Below are positions 53,298-62,095 of a stretch of DNA of 64,000 nt, in pieces; the first letter of the stretch is position 1; every line of letters begins with the position of its first letter. The DNA lies in contig NC_083370.1 of the NCBI RefSeq assembly GCF_029542785.1, positions 124,001 through 188,000 of the forward strand, given 5' to 3'. The stretch is from Malassezia japonica (Eukaryota > Basidiomycota > Malasseziomycetes > Malasseziales > Malasseziaceae). The position numbers and the translations under genes were made by a program. The notes below the pieces were generated by a model that did no database searches, was not told where the DNA came from, and worked only from the letters and a program-made list of their open reading frames with translations.

Positions 53298-54410
53298 CTA
53301 CAGCTTGGACCGGGTCTCGTCTTCCTCAGACACCACGCCGGGCGCAGGGCGCAGGACACACTGCTGCGTACACGTCACGAGCAGCTCGCCCGAATCTGAA
53401 TAGGCGCGCGCTTCCGTGTAATGGCGCTGCCAACCACCAGCCAACGTCTGGATCTCACGCATGGAAAACTTGTTCATGTCGATGTTGTCCGTGTGGTAGC
53501 GCTGCGCAAAGTCGAGCGTCGAAGCGATACTGGCGTTGAGCAACGACTCGTTGTTGAGCGACATGGGGGCAAAGGCAATCGCACCGTCCATCGCAAAGGC
53601 CAGCGCACAGAGATGCGCCATAACCGACGTCATGGGGAGCATGCCATCGTCGCCGCCAGCCGTCATCTCAGTCGAGCCGTCGGCGGGGGGGAGCTGCTGA
53701 CGCAGCTTGAACCAGTCGTACGCACGACGGTCGCTCACAGCACGGTCGTCCTGCGTAGTGGGCTTCAGGTGAAGACCCATCAGGTTCTGCGTCATCATAC
53801 TCTCCGGCACCACGCGGTCCTCAAACATCCGGAGCCAGAGACCGAGAAACTCTTGAAACATGCCGGCTTGGAACTCGTTGAGCTCGCCCGACGCGACGCG
53901 GCGTTTGACCGACTCGACCGGCATCTCTAGCTCCTTGAAGCTCTTCGGAGTAAACGAGGGGGGGATCTGGTAGCGCAGCAGCGACTTGACCTTGCCGGGA
54001 TCCGCCCCACGCGCCTTGGCCTTCTCCAGCGCCTCCTTTGTCGAGTTCGGCGACGCGATCATGTCGAGCGTCAGCGCAAGCACCGGGCGCAGTTTGCCCT
54101 TGATATCCTGGTTGACCGTGACGTGGCGCGTCGCAAACGTACGCGTGTCGCGCACCGGGCGCACCTCGCACACGAACGGCGTATCGAGCGCCGCGGGGCC
54201 AAGGAAGTGGCCGACCATGGAATACGGCACCATGCGCGGTTCCTGCTTGATGGTCTGCCCGGCGGCGTTGAGGGCAACCGTAGTAGCACAGCCGCCGTAC
54301 GCAATCGGCTGCTGGTTGCCTGCACGTCCTGGAAGTGAGACCGAGACAAAGACCCATGGGTCGTCTGTCTTGCGGACGCCAATCAGGCGCAAAAAATCGC
54401 CAGAAGCCAT
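53298..54410 (-). CDS. Peroxisomal acyl-CoA thioesterase, copy 1 of a tandem pair
   Basis: 370 aa, single exon, ending in SKL, a peroxisomal targeting signal. It has the double hot-dog fold layout of TesB/Tes1 proteins: N-terminal GNQQPIAYGGCATTVALNAA, SMVGHFLGPAALDTPFVCEV and RPVRDTRTFATRHV, and C-terminal MTSVMAHLCALAFAMDG with SLNNESLLNASIASTLDFAQ. It hydrolyses fatty acyl-CoA to free acid and CoA. The neighbour at 54598-55710 has the same length and near-identical stretches. The two are head to tail on the minus strand, 187 bp apart. Substrate range is not evident. Confidence 0.9.
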   Translation of the reverse strand: MASGDFLRLIGVRKTDDPWVFVSVSLPGRAGNQQPIAYGGCATTVALNAAGQTIKQEPRMVPYSMVGHFLGPAALDTPFVCEVRPVRDTRTFATRHVTVNQDIKGKLRPVLALTLDMIASPNSTKEALEKAKARGADPGKVKSLLRYQIPPSFTPKSFKELEMPVESVKRRVASGELNEFQAGMFQEFLGLWLRMFEDRVVPESMMTQNLMGLHLKPTTQDDRAVSDRRAYDWFKLRQQLPPADGSTEMTAGGDDGMLPMTSVMAHLCALAFAMDGAIAFAPMSLNNESLLNASIASTLDFAQRYHTDNIDMNKFSMREIQTLAGGWQRHYTEARAYSDSGELLVTCTQQCVLRPAPGVVSEEDETRSKL

Positions 54411-54508
54411 GGTGTGGAAATGCGGGGAAAGCGCTGCAAATGTCTATGCTTTTACCAAAATTTTGCTCGGGGATAGGCCGCCCGCCTGGCCTCCACCGGC
54501 TTGGCACA

Positions 54509-54539
54509 CCGGCAATCGGGCCCGGTCCTGGCCCGATTT
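54509..54539. promoter_or_regulatory. Inverted-repeat element upstream of thioesterase copy 1
   Basis: CCGGCAATCGG at 54509-54519 and GCCCGATTT at 54531-54539 give a perfect inverted repeat AATCGGGC-N9-GCCCGATT. It lies about 100-130 bp upstream of the start at 54410. CGG/CCG half sites are typical of Zn2Cys6 regulators; no factor is named here. Confidence 0.5.
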
Positions 54540-54597
54540 GCGAAGACCGTGGAGGCCGTGCGAGAAAAAGGAGCACCAGAGGAACCCAAGTACGAAA

Positions 54598-55710
54598 CTA
54601 TAGCTTGGACTTGGGTTCTTCGTCCTCGTTCAATACACCAGGAGCCGCGCGCAAGATGCACTGCTGCGTGCATGAGACGACCAACTCGCCGTCCTCGTTG
54701 TATGCGTGCGACTCAGAGTACGTGCGCTCCCATCCAGCCTGCACCGCGCGCAGTTCACGCATCTTGAATTTGTTCATGTCGATAATGTCCGTGTGGAAGC
54801 GCTGCGCAAAGTCGAGCGTCGATGCAGCACCTGCGTGGAACATAAGCTCGTTGCTGAGGCTCATCGGGACAAAGGCGAGGCCGCCGTCCATAGCAAAAGC
54901 GAGCGCACAGGTGTGCGCAAGGACCGACGACATCGGAAGCATTCCGTCGTCGCCCGCTGGCGTGAACTGCGTCGAGCCGTCTGCAGGAGGGAGCTGCTGG
55001 CGGATGCGGAACCAGTCGTACGCACAACGCTCCGTCACCGGGCGGTCGTCCTGCGTCGTCCCCTTGAGCTGGAGGGCCATGAGGTTCTGCGCCATCATGC
55101 TCTCTGGCACGACGCGGTCCTCGACCATATTGTTCCACAGGCCCACGAACTCGATGAAAGCGCCGACCTGCATATCGTCGAGCTCGCCCGACTTGTGACG
55201 GCGCTTCAGGTGCGCCGGCCCCGTCTCGAGCAGGTCGACATTGTCGAGGGCGATCGTAGGCGGGATCTGGTAGCGCAGCAGCGATTTGACCTTGCCCGGG
55301 TCCGCCCCACGCGCCTTGGCCTTCTCCAGAGCCTCCTTTGTCGAGTTCGGCGACGCAATCATGTCGAGCGTCAGCGCAAGCACCGGGCGCTGCTCTCCCT
55401 TAAAGTCCTGCTTCAGCGTGACATGGCGCGTCGCAAACGTACGCGTGTCGCGCACAGGCCGCACCTCGCAGATGAAAGGCTTATCGAGCGACGCAGGCCC
55501 CAAAAAGTGCCCAAGGATCGAGTAGGGCACCATGCGCGGCTCGGCCTTGATGGTCTGCCCTGCGGCATTTACTGCAATTGCCGTCGTGCAGCCGCCGTAG
55601 GCGATCGGCTGCTGGTTGCCCGCGCGCCCCGGAAGCGACACGGACTCAAAGACCCACGGGTCATTCGTCTTGCGCACGCCAATTAAGCGCAAAAAGTCCT
55701 GCGACACCAT
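54598..55710 (-). CDS. Peroxisomal acyl-CoA thioesterase, copy 2 of a tandem pair
   Basis: 370 aa, single exon, ending in KSKL (PTS1). Same motifs as copy 1 (GNQQPIAYGGCTTAIAVNAA, SILGHFLGPASLDKPFICEV, SVLAHTCALAFAMDGG). The block from VLALTLDMIASPNSTKEALE to GKVKSLLRYQIPP is identical at protein level in the two copies and almost identical in DNA, whereas the following 40 residues differ strongly. This suggests duplication followed by local gene conversion. The ATG at 55710 gives MVSQDFLRLIGV, matching the N-terminus of copy 1. Confidence 0.9.
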   Translation of the reverse strand: MVSQDFLRLIGVRKTNDPWVFESVSLPGRAGNQQPIAYGGCTTAIAVNAAGQTIKAEPRMVPYSILGHFLGPASLDKPFICEVRPVRDTRTFATRHVTLKQDFKGEQRPVLALTLDMIASPNSTKEALEKAKARGADPGKVKSLLRYQIPPTIALDNVDLLETGPAHLKRRHKSGELDDMQVGAFIEFVGLWNNMVEDRVVPESMMAQNLMALQLKGTTQDDRPVTERCAYDWFRIRQQLPPADGSTQFTPAGDDGMLPMSSVLAHTCALAFAMDGGLAFVPMSLSNELMFHAGAASTLDFAQRFHTDIIDMNKFKMRELRAVQAGWERTYSESHAYNEDGELVVSCTQQCILRAAPGVLNEDEEPKSKL

Positions 55711-56064
55711 GAGCAATTGCAAGCGGGGTGGCCCTGCATCATGGCTTCATTTATGGCGCGCCCTCCGGACATAATTGCGGAGTTGAGCACAGGTCTTCGC
55801 GTCGACCGGCAATCGGCCGACCGGCTGCACTGGCGCGTGTCTTTTGCCCGATTTACCGTGATGACGGCCGTTGGGGCATGCGACCGGTGCAGCAGGAAAA
55901 CAGGCCAATCAGCGTAAAGCGCGCGCGTCCCCCCACAGCGGTGCGTGCCAGAGCCAGGCCCTCCGCTGAGCCGCGCGCCCGGCCGAGAGGGCTGGGGAGC
56001 TCGTCGGGGAGTGCCCATTGCGCGCCGTCTCGTTCTATCCCCACCGCCTAGTGCTGCACCGGAG
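55711..56064. other. 354-bp divergent promoter region between thioesterase copy 2 and SCS2
   Basis: No gene is seen. It holds the shared CCGGCAATCGG / GCCCGATTT element (55806-55854) and a GC-rich stretch close to the SCS2 start. Short ORFs on both strands show no family features. Confidence 0.6.
55806..55854. promoter_or_regulatory. Copy of the same element upstream of thioesterase copy 2
   Basis: CCGGCAATCGG at 55806-55816 and GCCCGATTT at 55846-55854, about 96-144 bp upstream of the start at 55710. Both strings also occur, in the same order, before copy 1. Here the spacing is longer and the left half reads AATCGGCC. Confidence 0.5.
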
Positions 56065-57046
56065 ATGTCTGTCGAGTAAGTTTTTTTTCGCGTGAGCTGA
56101 CCTCGTAGAATTAGCCCCCACGCGCAGCTCGGCTTCTCGCGTAGGTATTCACCCCTGCCATCCGCTAACCGCAGGTCCTCTGACCCAGGTCGTGAAGAAG
56201 TCGCTGACCATCACCAACTCGAACTCGCAGCCGGTGGCCTTCAAGGTGAAGACTACTGCGCCCAAGCAGTACTGCGTGCGCCCCAACTCGGGTCGCATTG
56301 AGGCTGGCGAGCGCGTCGAGGTCCAGGTTCTCCTGCAGCCCTTCAAGGAGGAGCCCCCGACGAGCGCCAAGTGCCGTGACAAGTTCCTGGTCCAGTCGGC
56401 GGTGATCTCTGCTGACAAGGAGACCTTGCCCATGACCGAGTTCTGGGCGCTCCAGGAGCGCGAGAAGGAGTCCATCTTTGAGCACAAGATCCGCTGCGCC
56501 TTCCTCCCCCCCTCTAGCGCTACGGTGCCTGAGGAGAACGAGGCGTCGGAGGGTGCGTACGACAACCAGAGCGCCATCCAGAGGGCCAAGGCGGCTGCCC
56601 TTGCTGCCGGCTCGGCTACGGCCGCCGGTGCGGGTGCGGCGTACGCCGCCGTCAAGGACCAGGGTTCGCGTGCTGTGACCGGTGCCCAGGAAGTCGTCTC
56701 GCCCGCCGTCTCGTCGCCGACTTCGGTGCGCAGCGCGGGTGCTGAGCCCCCGATCTCGATCGCCTCGCTGAACGGCCTCGCTGCGTCGCCCACCGCGGCC
56801 ACCACGACCTACCCCGCGACTTCGACTGCGGTGCCCGCTGCCGCCTACACCTCGAGCGTGCCGGTGACGGCCAGCTCGCCCCAGGAGCTCGAGGCCGAGG
56901 TGCAGCGCCTGCGTGCCCAGCTCGCCTCGCAAGGCGGCGTGGCCACCCGCAGCGGTGCCGTTGCCCAGAAGTCGAGCGGCGTTCCCGTGCACATTGTTGC
57001 TGCGATCGCCGTCGGTGTCTTTGCCATCACCTACCTGTTTTTTTGA
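56065..57046 (+). CDS. SCS2: VAP-family ER membrane protein Scs2
   Basis: Exons 56065-56075, 56109-56140 and 56175-57046 (introns 33 and 34 nt), 304 aa. Spliced N-terminus MSVEISPHAQLGFSRPLTQV leads into the MSP domain: VVKKSLTITNSNSQPVAFKV, KTTAPKQYCVRPNSGRIEAG, CRDKFLVQSAVI. This fold binds FFAT motifs at ER contact sites. A Ser/Thr/Ala-rich linker, a short coiled coil (SPQELEAEVQRLRAQLAS) and a tail anchor (VPVHIVAAIAVGVFAITYLFF) follow. The first two exons are only 11 and 32 nt. These are the two longest of the short introns here. Confidence 0.93.
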
Positions 57047-57087
57047 GTAGGGGAGGGACTGGGCGCCCCCGTCTGTTTTCCTCGCAG

Positions 57088-57210
57088 TCGGGTGCCGGCC
57101 CTGTGGAGTGGCTTCGCCGCTTCCTCTCGGACAAGAAGAACTGGAATGTGATGCAGTCGCGCACCGAATCGACGTGGCAGCAGCTCCACGCATGGTGGGT
57201 GCGGAAGTAA
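57088..57210 (+). other. Unexplained 41-codon reading frame just after SCS2
   Basis: Starts right after a CTCGCAG that looks like an acceptor and ends TAA. It encodes 40 residues rich in Trp and basic residues (VEWLRRFLSDKKNWNVM, STWQQLHAWWVRK) that look protein-like. It has no Met until near its middle. It could be an alternative last exon of SCS2, an extension, or a relic. No family is recognised. Confidence 0.35.
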
Positions 57211-57342
57211 TCCCCCCCGCCGGCACGTTGCTGCGTAGCATGTCTGCGTCGTGTTAATGCTGCTCATGGCGTGCCTCCCAGATCTCAGTCTCTCCCCCCG
57301 TTTCGTTCAATAGCTTGTGCATACAGTGTGTGCTGTTGGCTC

Positions 57343-58875
57343 TTACGTATCTACTTGTGCAAGCACACTTTCCAACGCGCTCGTGCCTAGCGGAATGCAG
57401 AGCTCGTCGCCGGCTGCGATCGCGTGGCTGCTTCCGATCGACGCGGGACCGCGGAAGACGAGGACGAGGCCGTGGTCGACCATCTCGCCGAGCAGCTGCT
57501 TGACGCCTTCGTCGCTCGACGCGATGAACTCTTGGATCGCCTCGCGGACAAGCGTCGCATAGGGCGTACGCGGTACCCCGTCCTCGTCCGACGGGTGCTG
57601 GTCCGCGGCCGCGAGCTGGAGCAGGGCAAGCTGCGAAAAGAGCGAGCGCGCACGCGCGGTGATCGTGTTGAGCACTTGCAGTGCGGCCTTTTCGGAAATC
57701 GGCGCGCCGGGCGCCGTGCCAGGCGCCGCCTGGACCTTGGCGCCGCGCCCGGCGAGGTCGAGCGCCGCGGGGAGTTTGAGCGTCGCAAGGCCGGAAAACT
57801 GCGCCGAGGCCGACGTCGACGAGGTCATTGTCGCGCCACGCGAGTGCAGCAGCTCGGTCACGGGGGGGATATAGGTCGTGCAGTGGTGCCACAGCCAGGG
57901 GGCACGCACGTCGCGCTCGGGCGCCGATCCACGCCGCGCACGCTCCTCGGCGTGCGAGGAAATGCCGTAGCTAAACGCACCAGACGCGCCGTCGAGCACA
58001 AGGCCCGCGTGGACGTGGGACACAGACGCGACAAGGTGGATGTAGGGGCACCGCGCCAGGGCGTGGAGCAGGGTATGCAGTCGCGATGTGTGCAGCAGAG
58101 GATGGTCAAAGGCGACCAGTCCGACAAACACGCGCTGGGGATGCTCGGCGGGTGGATGGCGCGCGGCGTGCTCGAGCAGGTGTGTGATGCGCCGGATACG
58201 CTGGGCGACACGCGACAGGCGCGCCATCGCCGGCTCGCTCGGCGCATCGCACGGCGGCACGGCCGGCGTCTGGACGCGTACTGCAGACTCGATCGCGTCC
58301 AGCATGCGGTCGACATTCAGCGCACGGCCCGCGGCGCCTTGGACGAGCACCGCGGCGCCGTGGTGCTGCTTGGCGGCTTTTTGGACGATGCTGCGCACGA
58401 CGGGCAGTCGGTCGCCGACGCCGTACAAGATCAGGTGAAAGCCAGAGAGGAGCTGCGCGATGAGCATCGCCTGGCGCTCGGGGCGCATGTGCAGCGCCAG
58501 CGCCAGGCGCGAGTGGGTCGTGCGGGCGGGCGCAAGAGGCTCGCCGTCCACGGACGCGTCCAGCGCGATGCGCGGCAGCTGCGCAATGTCGAGCGGTCCG
58601 AGCAGCTCCGAGACCTTTTTCCCGGACGTCCCCCTGAGCAGGTCGCGCCCGAGCTTACGGCTGGCAAAGTTGCGCCGGTGCGAGTTGGAGAGAAAGTAGG
58701 CGTCCGACGACGTCGCGCGCACAAACGACATCGCCTCGAACGCGCGTGCTGGACGCCGTGCGCTCTGTGCATCGTCTCCGCCCCCGTCGCTGCCCTCGTC
58801 CATCCCCTCCTCCTCCTCGGTCTTGGCACGCTTCACGTGCGGCTCCGTCCTGCTCGGCGCCTCGGTGGTGGCCAT
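57343..58875 (-). CDS. ORC2: Origin recognition complex subunit 2
   Basis: 510 aa, single exon. ORC2 motifs: AYFLSNSHRRNFASRKLG, LLSGFHLILYGVGDRLPVV, HLVASVSHVHAGLVLDG, APWLWHHCTTYIPPVTELL and a C-terminal winged-helix region (ALVREAIQEFIASSDEGVKQ-like). It belongs to the six-subunit complex that marks replication origins. The N-terminus is short and acidic (about 45 residues), with a bipartite-looking KRAK patch. Start at 58875 is 52 bp from the divergent NDUFAF6 gene. Confidence 0.92.
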   Translation of the reverse strand: MATTEAPSRTEPHVKRAKTEEEEGMDEGSDGGGDDAQSARRPARAFEAMSFVRATSSDAYFLSNSHRRNFASRKLGRDLLRGTSGKKVSELLGPLDIAQLPRIALDASVDGEPLAPARTTHSRLALALHMRPERQAMLIAQLLSGFHLILYGVGDRLPVVRSIVQKAAKQHHGAAVLVQGAAGRALNVDRMLDAIESAVRVQTPAVPPCDAPSEPAMARLSRVAQRIRRITHLLEHAARHPPAEHPQRVFVGLVAFDHPLLHTSRLHTLLHALARCPYIHLVASVSHVHAGLVLDGASGAFSYGISSHAEERARRGSAPERDVRAPWLWHHCTTYIPPVTELLHSRGATMTSSTSASAQFSGLATLKLPAALDLAGRGAKVQAAPGTAPGAPISEKAALQVLNTITARARSLFSQLALLQLAAADQHPSDEDGVPRTPYATLVREAIQEFIASSDEGVKQLLGEMVDHGLVLVFRGPASIGSSHAIAAGDELCIPLGTSALESVLAQVDT

Positions 58876-58927
58876 GACGCTTGGGCCCAAGCGCTGACAA
58901 ATCGAATTCGGCCTATTTTCTCATACG

Positions 58928-60006
58928 ATGACGTTAGCCACAGTTGGTGTGCGCCGTGCGCTGGGTGCGCGCCGTGTGCTTGCGCGGAGCCTGAGCACCG
59001 AGGCACAAACGCAGGTCGTAGAACAGTCCATGCAAGACATGGTGCGTCAGCGTGACTACCCTGCGTACCTGACGCACTTTGCCTACGACCGTGCTCTGCA
59101 GCCCCACTTTTTTGCGCTGCGCGCCTTCCACATCGAGCTTGCCTCCCTGAAAGACGCAGTGAGCAACGAGCTGGTGGGCCGCGTGCGCATGCAGTGGTGG
59201 CGCGATGCGATCGAGGGCATTTACAACGTACGTTCGACGTGCTTACCCAGAACCGCCCCCCGAAGCACCCCATTGCGCTCGCCCTCGCCGACGCCGTGCT
59301 CGACCCGGCGGTGGCGGCGCGCGGCCAGCTGGTCAAGGAGCACTTTCTCGCGATCATTGATGCACGCGAGACCGACCTCGGCGACCCCCTTGCGCCGCCC
59401 GCGCTCGCAGAGCTCGAAAAGTACGCCGAGTCGACTTCGTCGCGCATACTTTACCTCTTGCTGAACCTGCAAGGCGTGTCGGAGCGCGCGCTCGACGAAA
59501 TTTTCTCCCATCTCGGCAAGGCAATGGGCCTGAGTATTCTGCTCGGCGCGCTTCCGTTCCACACGCACCCCCCTCCCCGGCCACGCACCGGCGGCGGCGG
59601 CAATATACCCGGCCTGCCCGGCGCGGCGCGGTACGCTCCCCAGAGCGACGGCATTCCCCGCACGCCCACGCTCCCCCTTCCTCTGGAGTACCTCGTGCAA
59701 TGCAACGTGACCCAAGAGGATGTATACCGCAATGGAATCAACGCAAAAGGTCTACGCGACGCTATCTTTTACACGGCGACGCGTGCGAATGACTATCTCA
59801 TTACTGCGCGCACAGCGCTCCGCGATGCGTACGGCGGCGAGATGCCGGCGCCTGCCATTGGTCCGATGCTCTCGGCAGTAAATACACGCCAGTTTCTCCA
59901 GAAACTCGAGGCATGCGACTTCAACCCGTACGACCGCACCTGCCAGCAGCGCTCCTGGACGCTGCCCTGGCACATGTACCGCGCTGCGTACCGTCGGACT
60001 TTGTAG
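58928..60006 (+). CDS. NDUFAF6-like complex I assembly factor (squalene/phytoene synthase fold)
   Basis: Exons 58928-59227 and 59251-60006 (23-nt intron), 351 aa. A mitochondrial leader (MTLATVGVRRALGARRVLAR) is followed by a squalene/phytoene-synthase-like domain: RDYPAYLTHFAYDRALQPHF, FALRAFHIELASLKDAVSN, GRVRMQWWRDAIEGIYN joined to NRPPKHPIALALADAV. The aspartate-rich catalytic motifs of true synthases are degenerate, as in NDUFAF6. An insert of Gly/Pro-rich sequence (about residues 205-245) follows LLGALPFHTHP. It is expected to help build the ND1 module of complex I. Confidence 0.9.
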
Positions 60007-60106
60007 GCATATATGACTAAGCGACAATATATCCACGTGGTCCAGGAACGCGCACAGTGACTGGGGCTTGGCACTTTGCCTTCGGATCTTGGTCCGCGCG
60101 CACACG

Positions 60107-61575
60107 ATGAATGGCGTACCCTCTCCCAAGCGGAAGACGCGAAACTTTAAGGGTCTTTTGCTAAAAGACACCTCTGTGTCCCAGGCCGAGCGCGTGTCGC
60201 CCCTGGATGAAGCAGGCCGTAGTTTTACGCGCCTCATGCGCCCGCTGGGTGACTCGAAGGACAGCGCGACCTACGACAATCTGGCAGGCGTTGCACTGGG
60301 GCCACGGGCGTCCTCTCGCCTCGAACTGCCAGAGTGGTTTTCTCCGAAGCTTCGGCAACCCCACATCTCGCCGCCAAGGTCGAATGGATCCGGAGCGACA
60401 CAGGGCGCTTCGGAGCCCGGTCCGAATTATGCGCAGGCCGACGGGCAGGCCGTACCCAGTCTGTCGTCTGCGCCACTGTCAAACCGGAGTGCGGAGCTGT
60501 CCCAGCGCATCAATGGCATGCGGCTCCACAGCGACGACGACGCGTCGCAGCGGCTGGAGCTTAAGAACAGTAATCTCCGCACGGTCTGCGAGCTGGGCGC
60601 CGGCAACGGCGGAACGGTGACCAAAGTCGTGCACATTCCCACTGGTATCACCATGGCAAAAAAGGTCGTCTTCATTGATGCCAAACCCGAGGTGCGCAAG
60701 CAGATTTTGCGCGAACTCCAGATTCTGCACGAGTGCCAGTCGAATTACATCGTGAGCTTCTATGGAGCGTGCCTCAGCGACATTCACATTTACATGTGCA
60801 TGGAGTACATGGATGTAGGGTACGTTGGCTGACACTCACCGCAGGTCGCTCGACTCTATATATACCAAACACGGTCCGATTGATGCAGACGTCTGCGGCA
60901 AGATTGTGGTGACCGTCGTGCACGGTCTTTCGTACCTGTACGAGGTGCACCGCATCATCCACCGAGGTACGTTTTTTGCCCCCTTACCCAGACGTCAAGC
61001 CGAGCAATATTCTCGTGAACAAGCACGGCCAGATGAAGCTGTGCGACTTTGGCGTATCGGGCGAGCTGATCAACTCGATTGCGGATACCTTTGTCGGCAC
61101 GAGCACCTATATGAGTGTATGTACCCCCTGCTGACCCCAGCCCGAACGGATCCAAGGCGATCAGTATAGTATCAAGTCGGACGTGTGGTCGCTTGGAATT
61201 ACCATGATCGAGCTGGCGCACGGGTGTTTCCCGTTTGCACTCGACAGCGAAGACACCCTGCACGCGCCCGAACATTCGACGACGACCGCGGCAAGCCTAG
61301 GCGGCGCCCCGGCGTCGCGCCCTGCCCCCCAGCGCCAAGCACAACCAATGAGCATCTTGGAGCTGCTACAGCATATTGTATACGAACCTCCTCCACGGCT
61401 GAGCGCCGACATGCATTTCCCCGCGTCTATGGTTCGGTTTGTGGACTTATGCCTAAGTAAGGACCCTACAGTACGCCCCAACCCCATGGACTTGCGGAGT
61501 CACGAGTTTGTGCGCCAATCCGAGGCCAGTCCCATCGACCTGTCGGCGTGGGTACGCCGATTGGGGTATCATTAA
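60107..61575 (+). CDS. MAP kinase kinase, Fuz7/Ste7/Byr1 type
   Basis: Exons 60107-60819, 60845-60966, 60992-61116 and 61141-61575 (introns 25, 25, 24 nt), 464 aa. An N-terminal MAPK docking-like motif ([12 protein letters not shown]) precedes the kinase domain: [23 protein letters not shown] with the ATP lysine, [29 protein letters not shown] and [19 protein letters not shown], with phosphosites in SIADT. The HRDVKPSN and YMSPERIQG motifs are completed by splicing. [10 protein letters not shown] marks the mating-pathway MEK rather than Mkk1 or Pbs2. A proline/alanine-rich insert lies before [13 protein letters not shown]. Confidence 0.95.
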
Positions 61576-62095
61576 TAGAACAGACCCGTGCGCCAGGGAC
61601 GTTCGGACGTAACGGTTCATAGTCCGAACAGTGGAAATATGATGGCGTGCGACGACACCTAGTACACGACTCGCTCGAATCCAGCAGCACATTAGGCCCC
61701 AAATTAAACTTTGGGTGAAACCCGGGTGGTGACCGGTTCTTTTTATTATCGCCTCGTTTAGATTGGTCGGATTCCCGATTCGACAGAGCCGCAGCCGCCG
61801 CAGCCTGTCTGGGTCTCTGCACGTGAGGGTAAAAATAAGTCGGTGCATGTCCCAATTGGGGAGATAAGTCGCCCTGCCCAACGCTCGTTGGCCTAGACCG
61901 TTGGGAGGGGATCGGGAGTCAGGTGTCGACCTCCCTAGAGCAGGCCGTTCTTTTTCCGTGCGCGTGGGGCGTTGGACAGCAAGCAACGGCTACCATCTCT
62001 TGCTGTAGGACAAGTGTGTGCGCCGGGCAACACCCAGCATTCTTGAGCCTTTGGTAGACAGCTTCCCTCGCGTCGGCACCGTGTCGTTCGGTGGC
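61576..62095. other. 520-bp intergenic region upstream of the Cdc25-like gene
   Basis: No coding exon is supported. A minus-strand ORF crosses it but has no family features and overlaps the MAPKK end. I checked for tRNA A/B boxes and found only weak A-box-like sequence near 61890. Presumably promoter and 5' UTR of the gene at 62096. The composition is less GC-rich than average, with AT-rich stretches near 61700 and 61740. Confidence 0.5.

Noticed and set aside
53298..55710. Tandem thioesterases as an assembly duplication
   Set aside because: The copies differ along most of their length while keeping equal length and intact frames, so they are true diverged paralogues rather than an assembly artefact.
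57031..57267. 78-codon minus-strand ORF between SCS2 and ORC2
   Set aside because: Composition is Arg/His/Cys-rich and irregular, with no domain; the plus-strand tail at 57088-57210 is the better coding candidate.
61870..61935. tRNA-like A box (TGGCCTAGACCG) in the gap before the Cdc25-like gene
   Set aside because: No matching B box or cloverleaf could be drawn on either strand.
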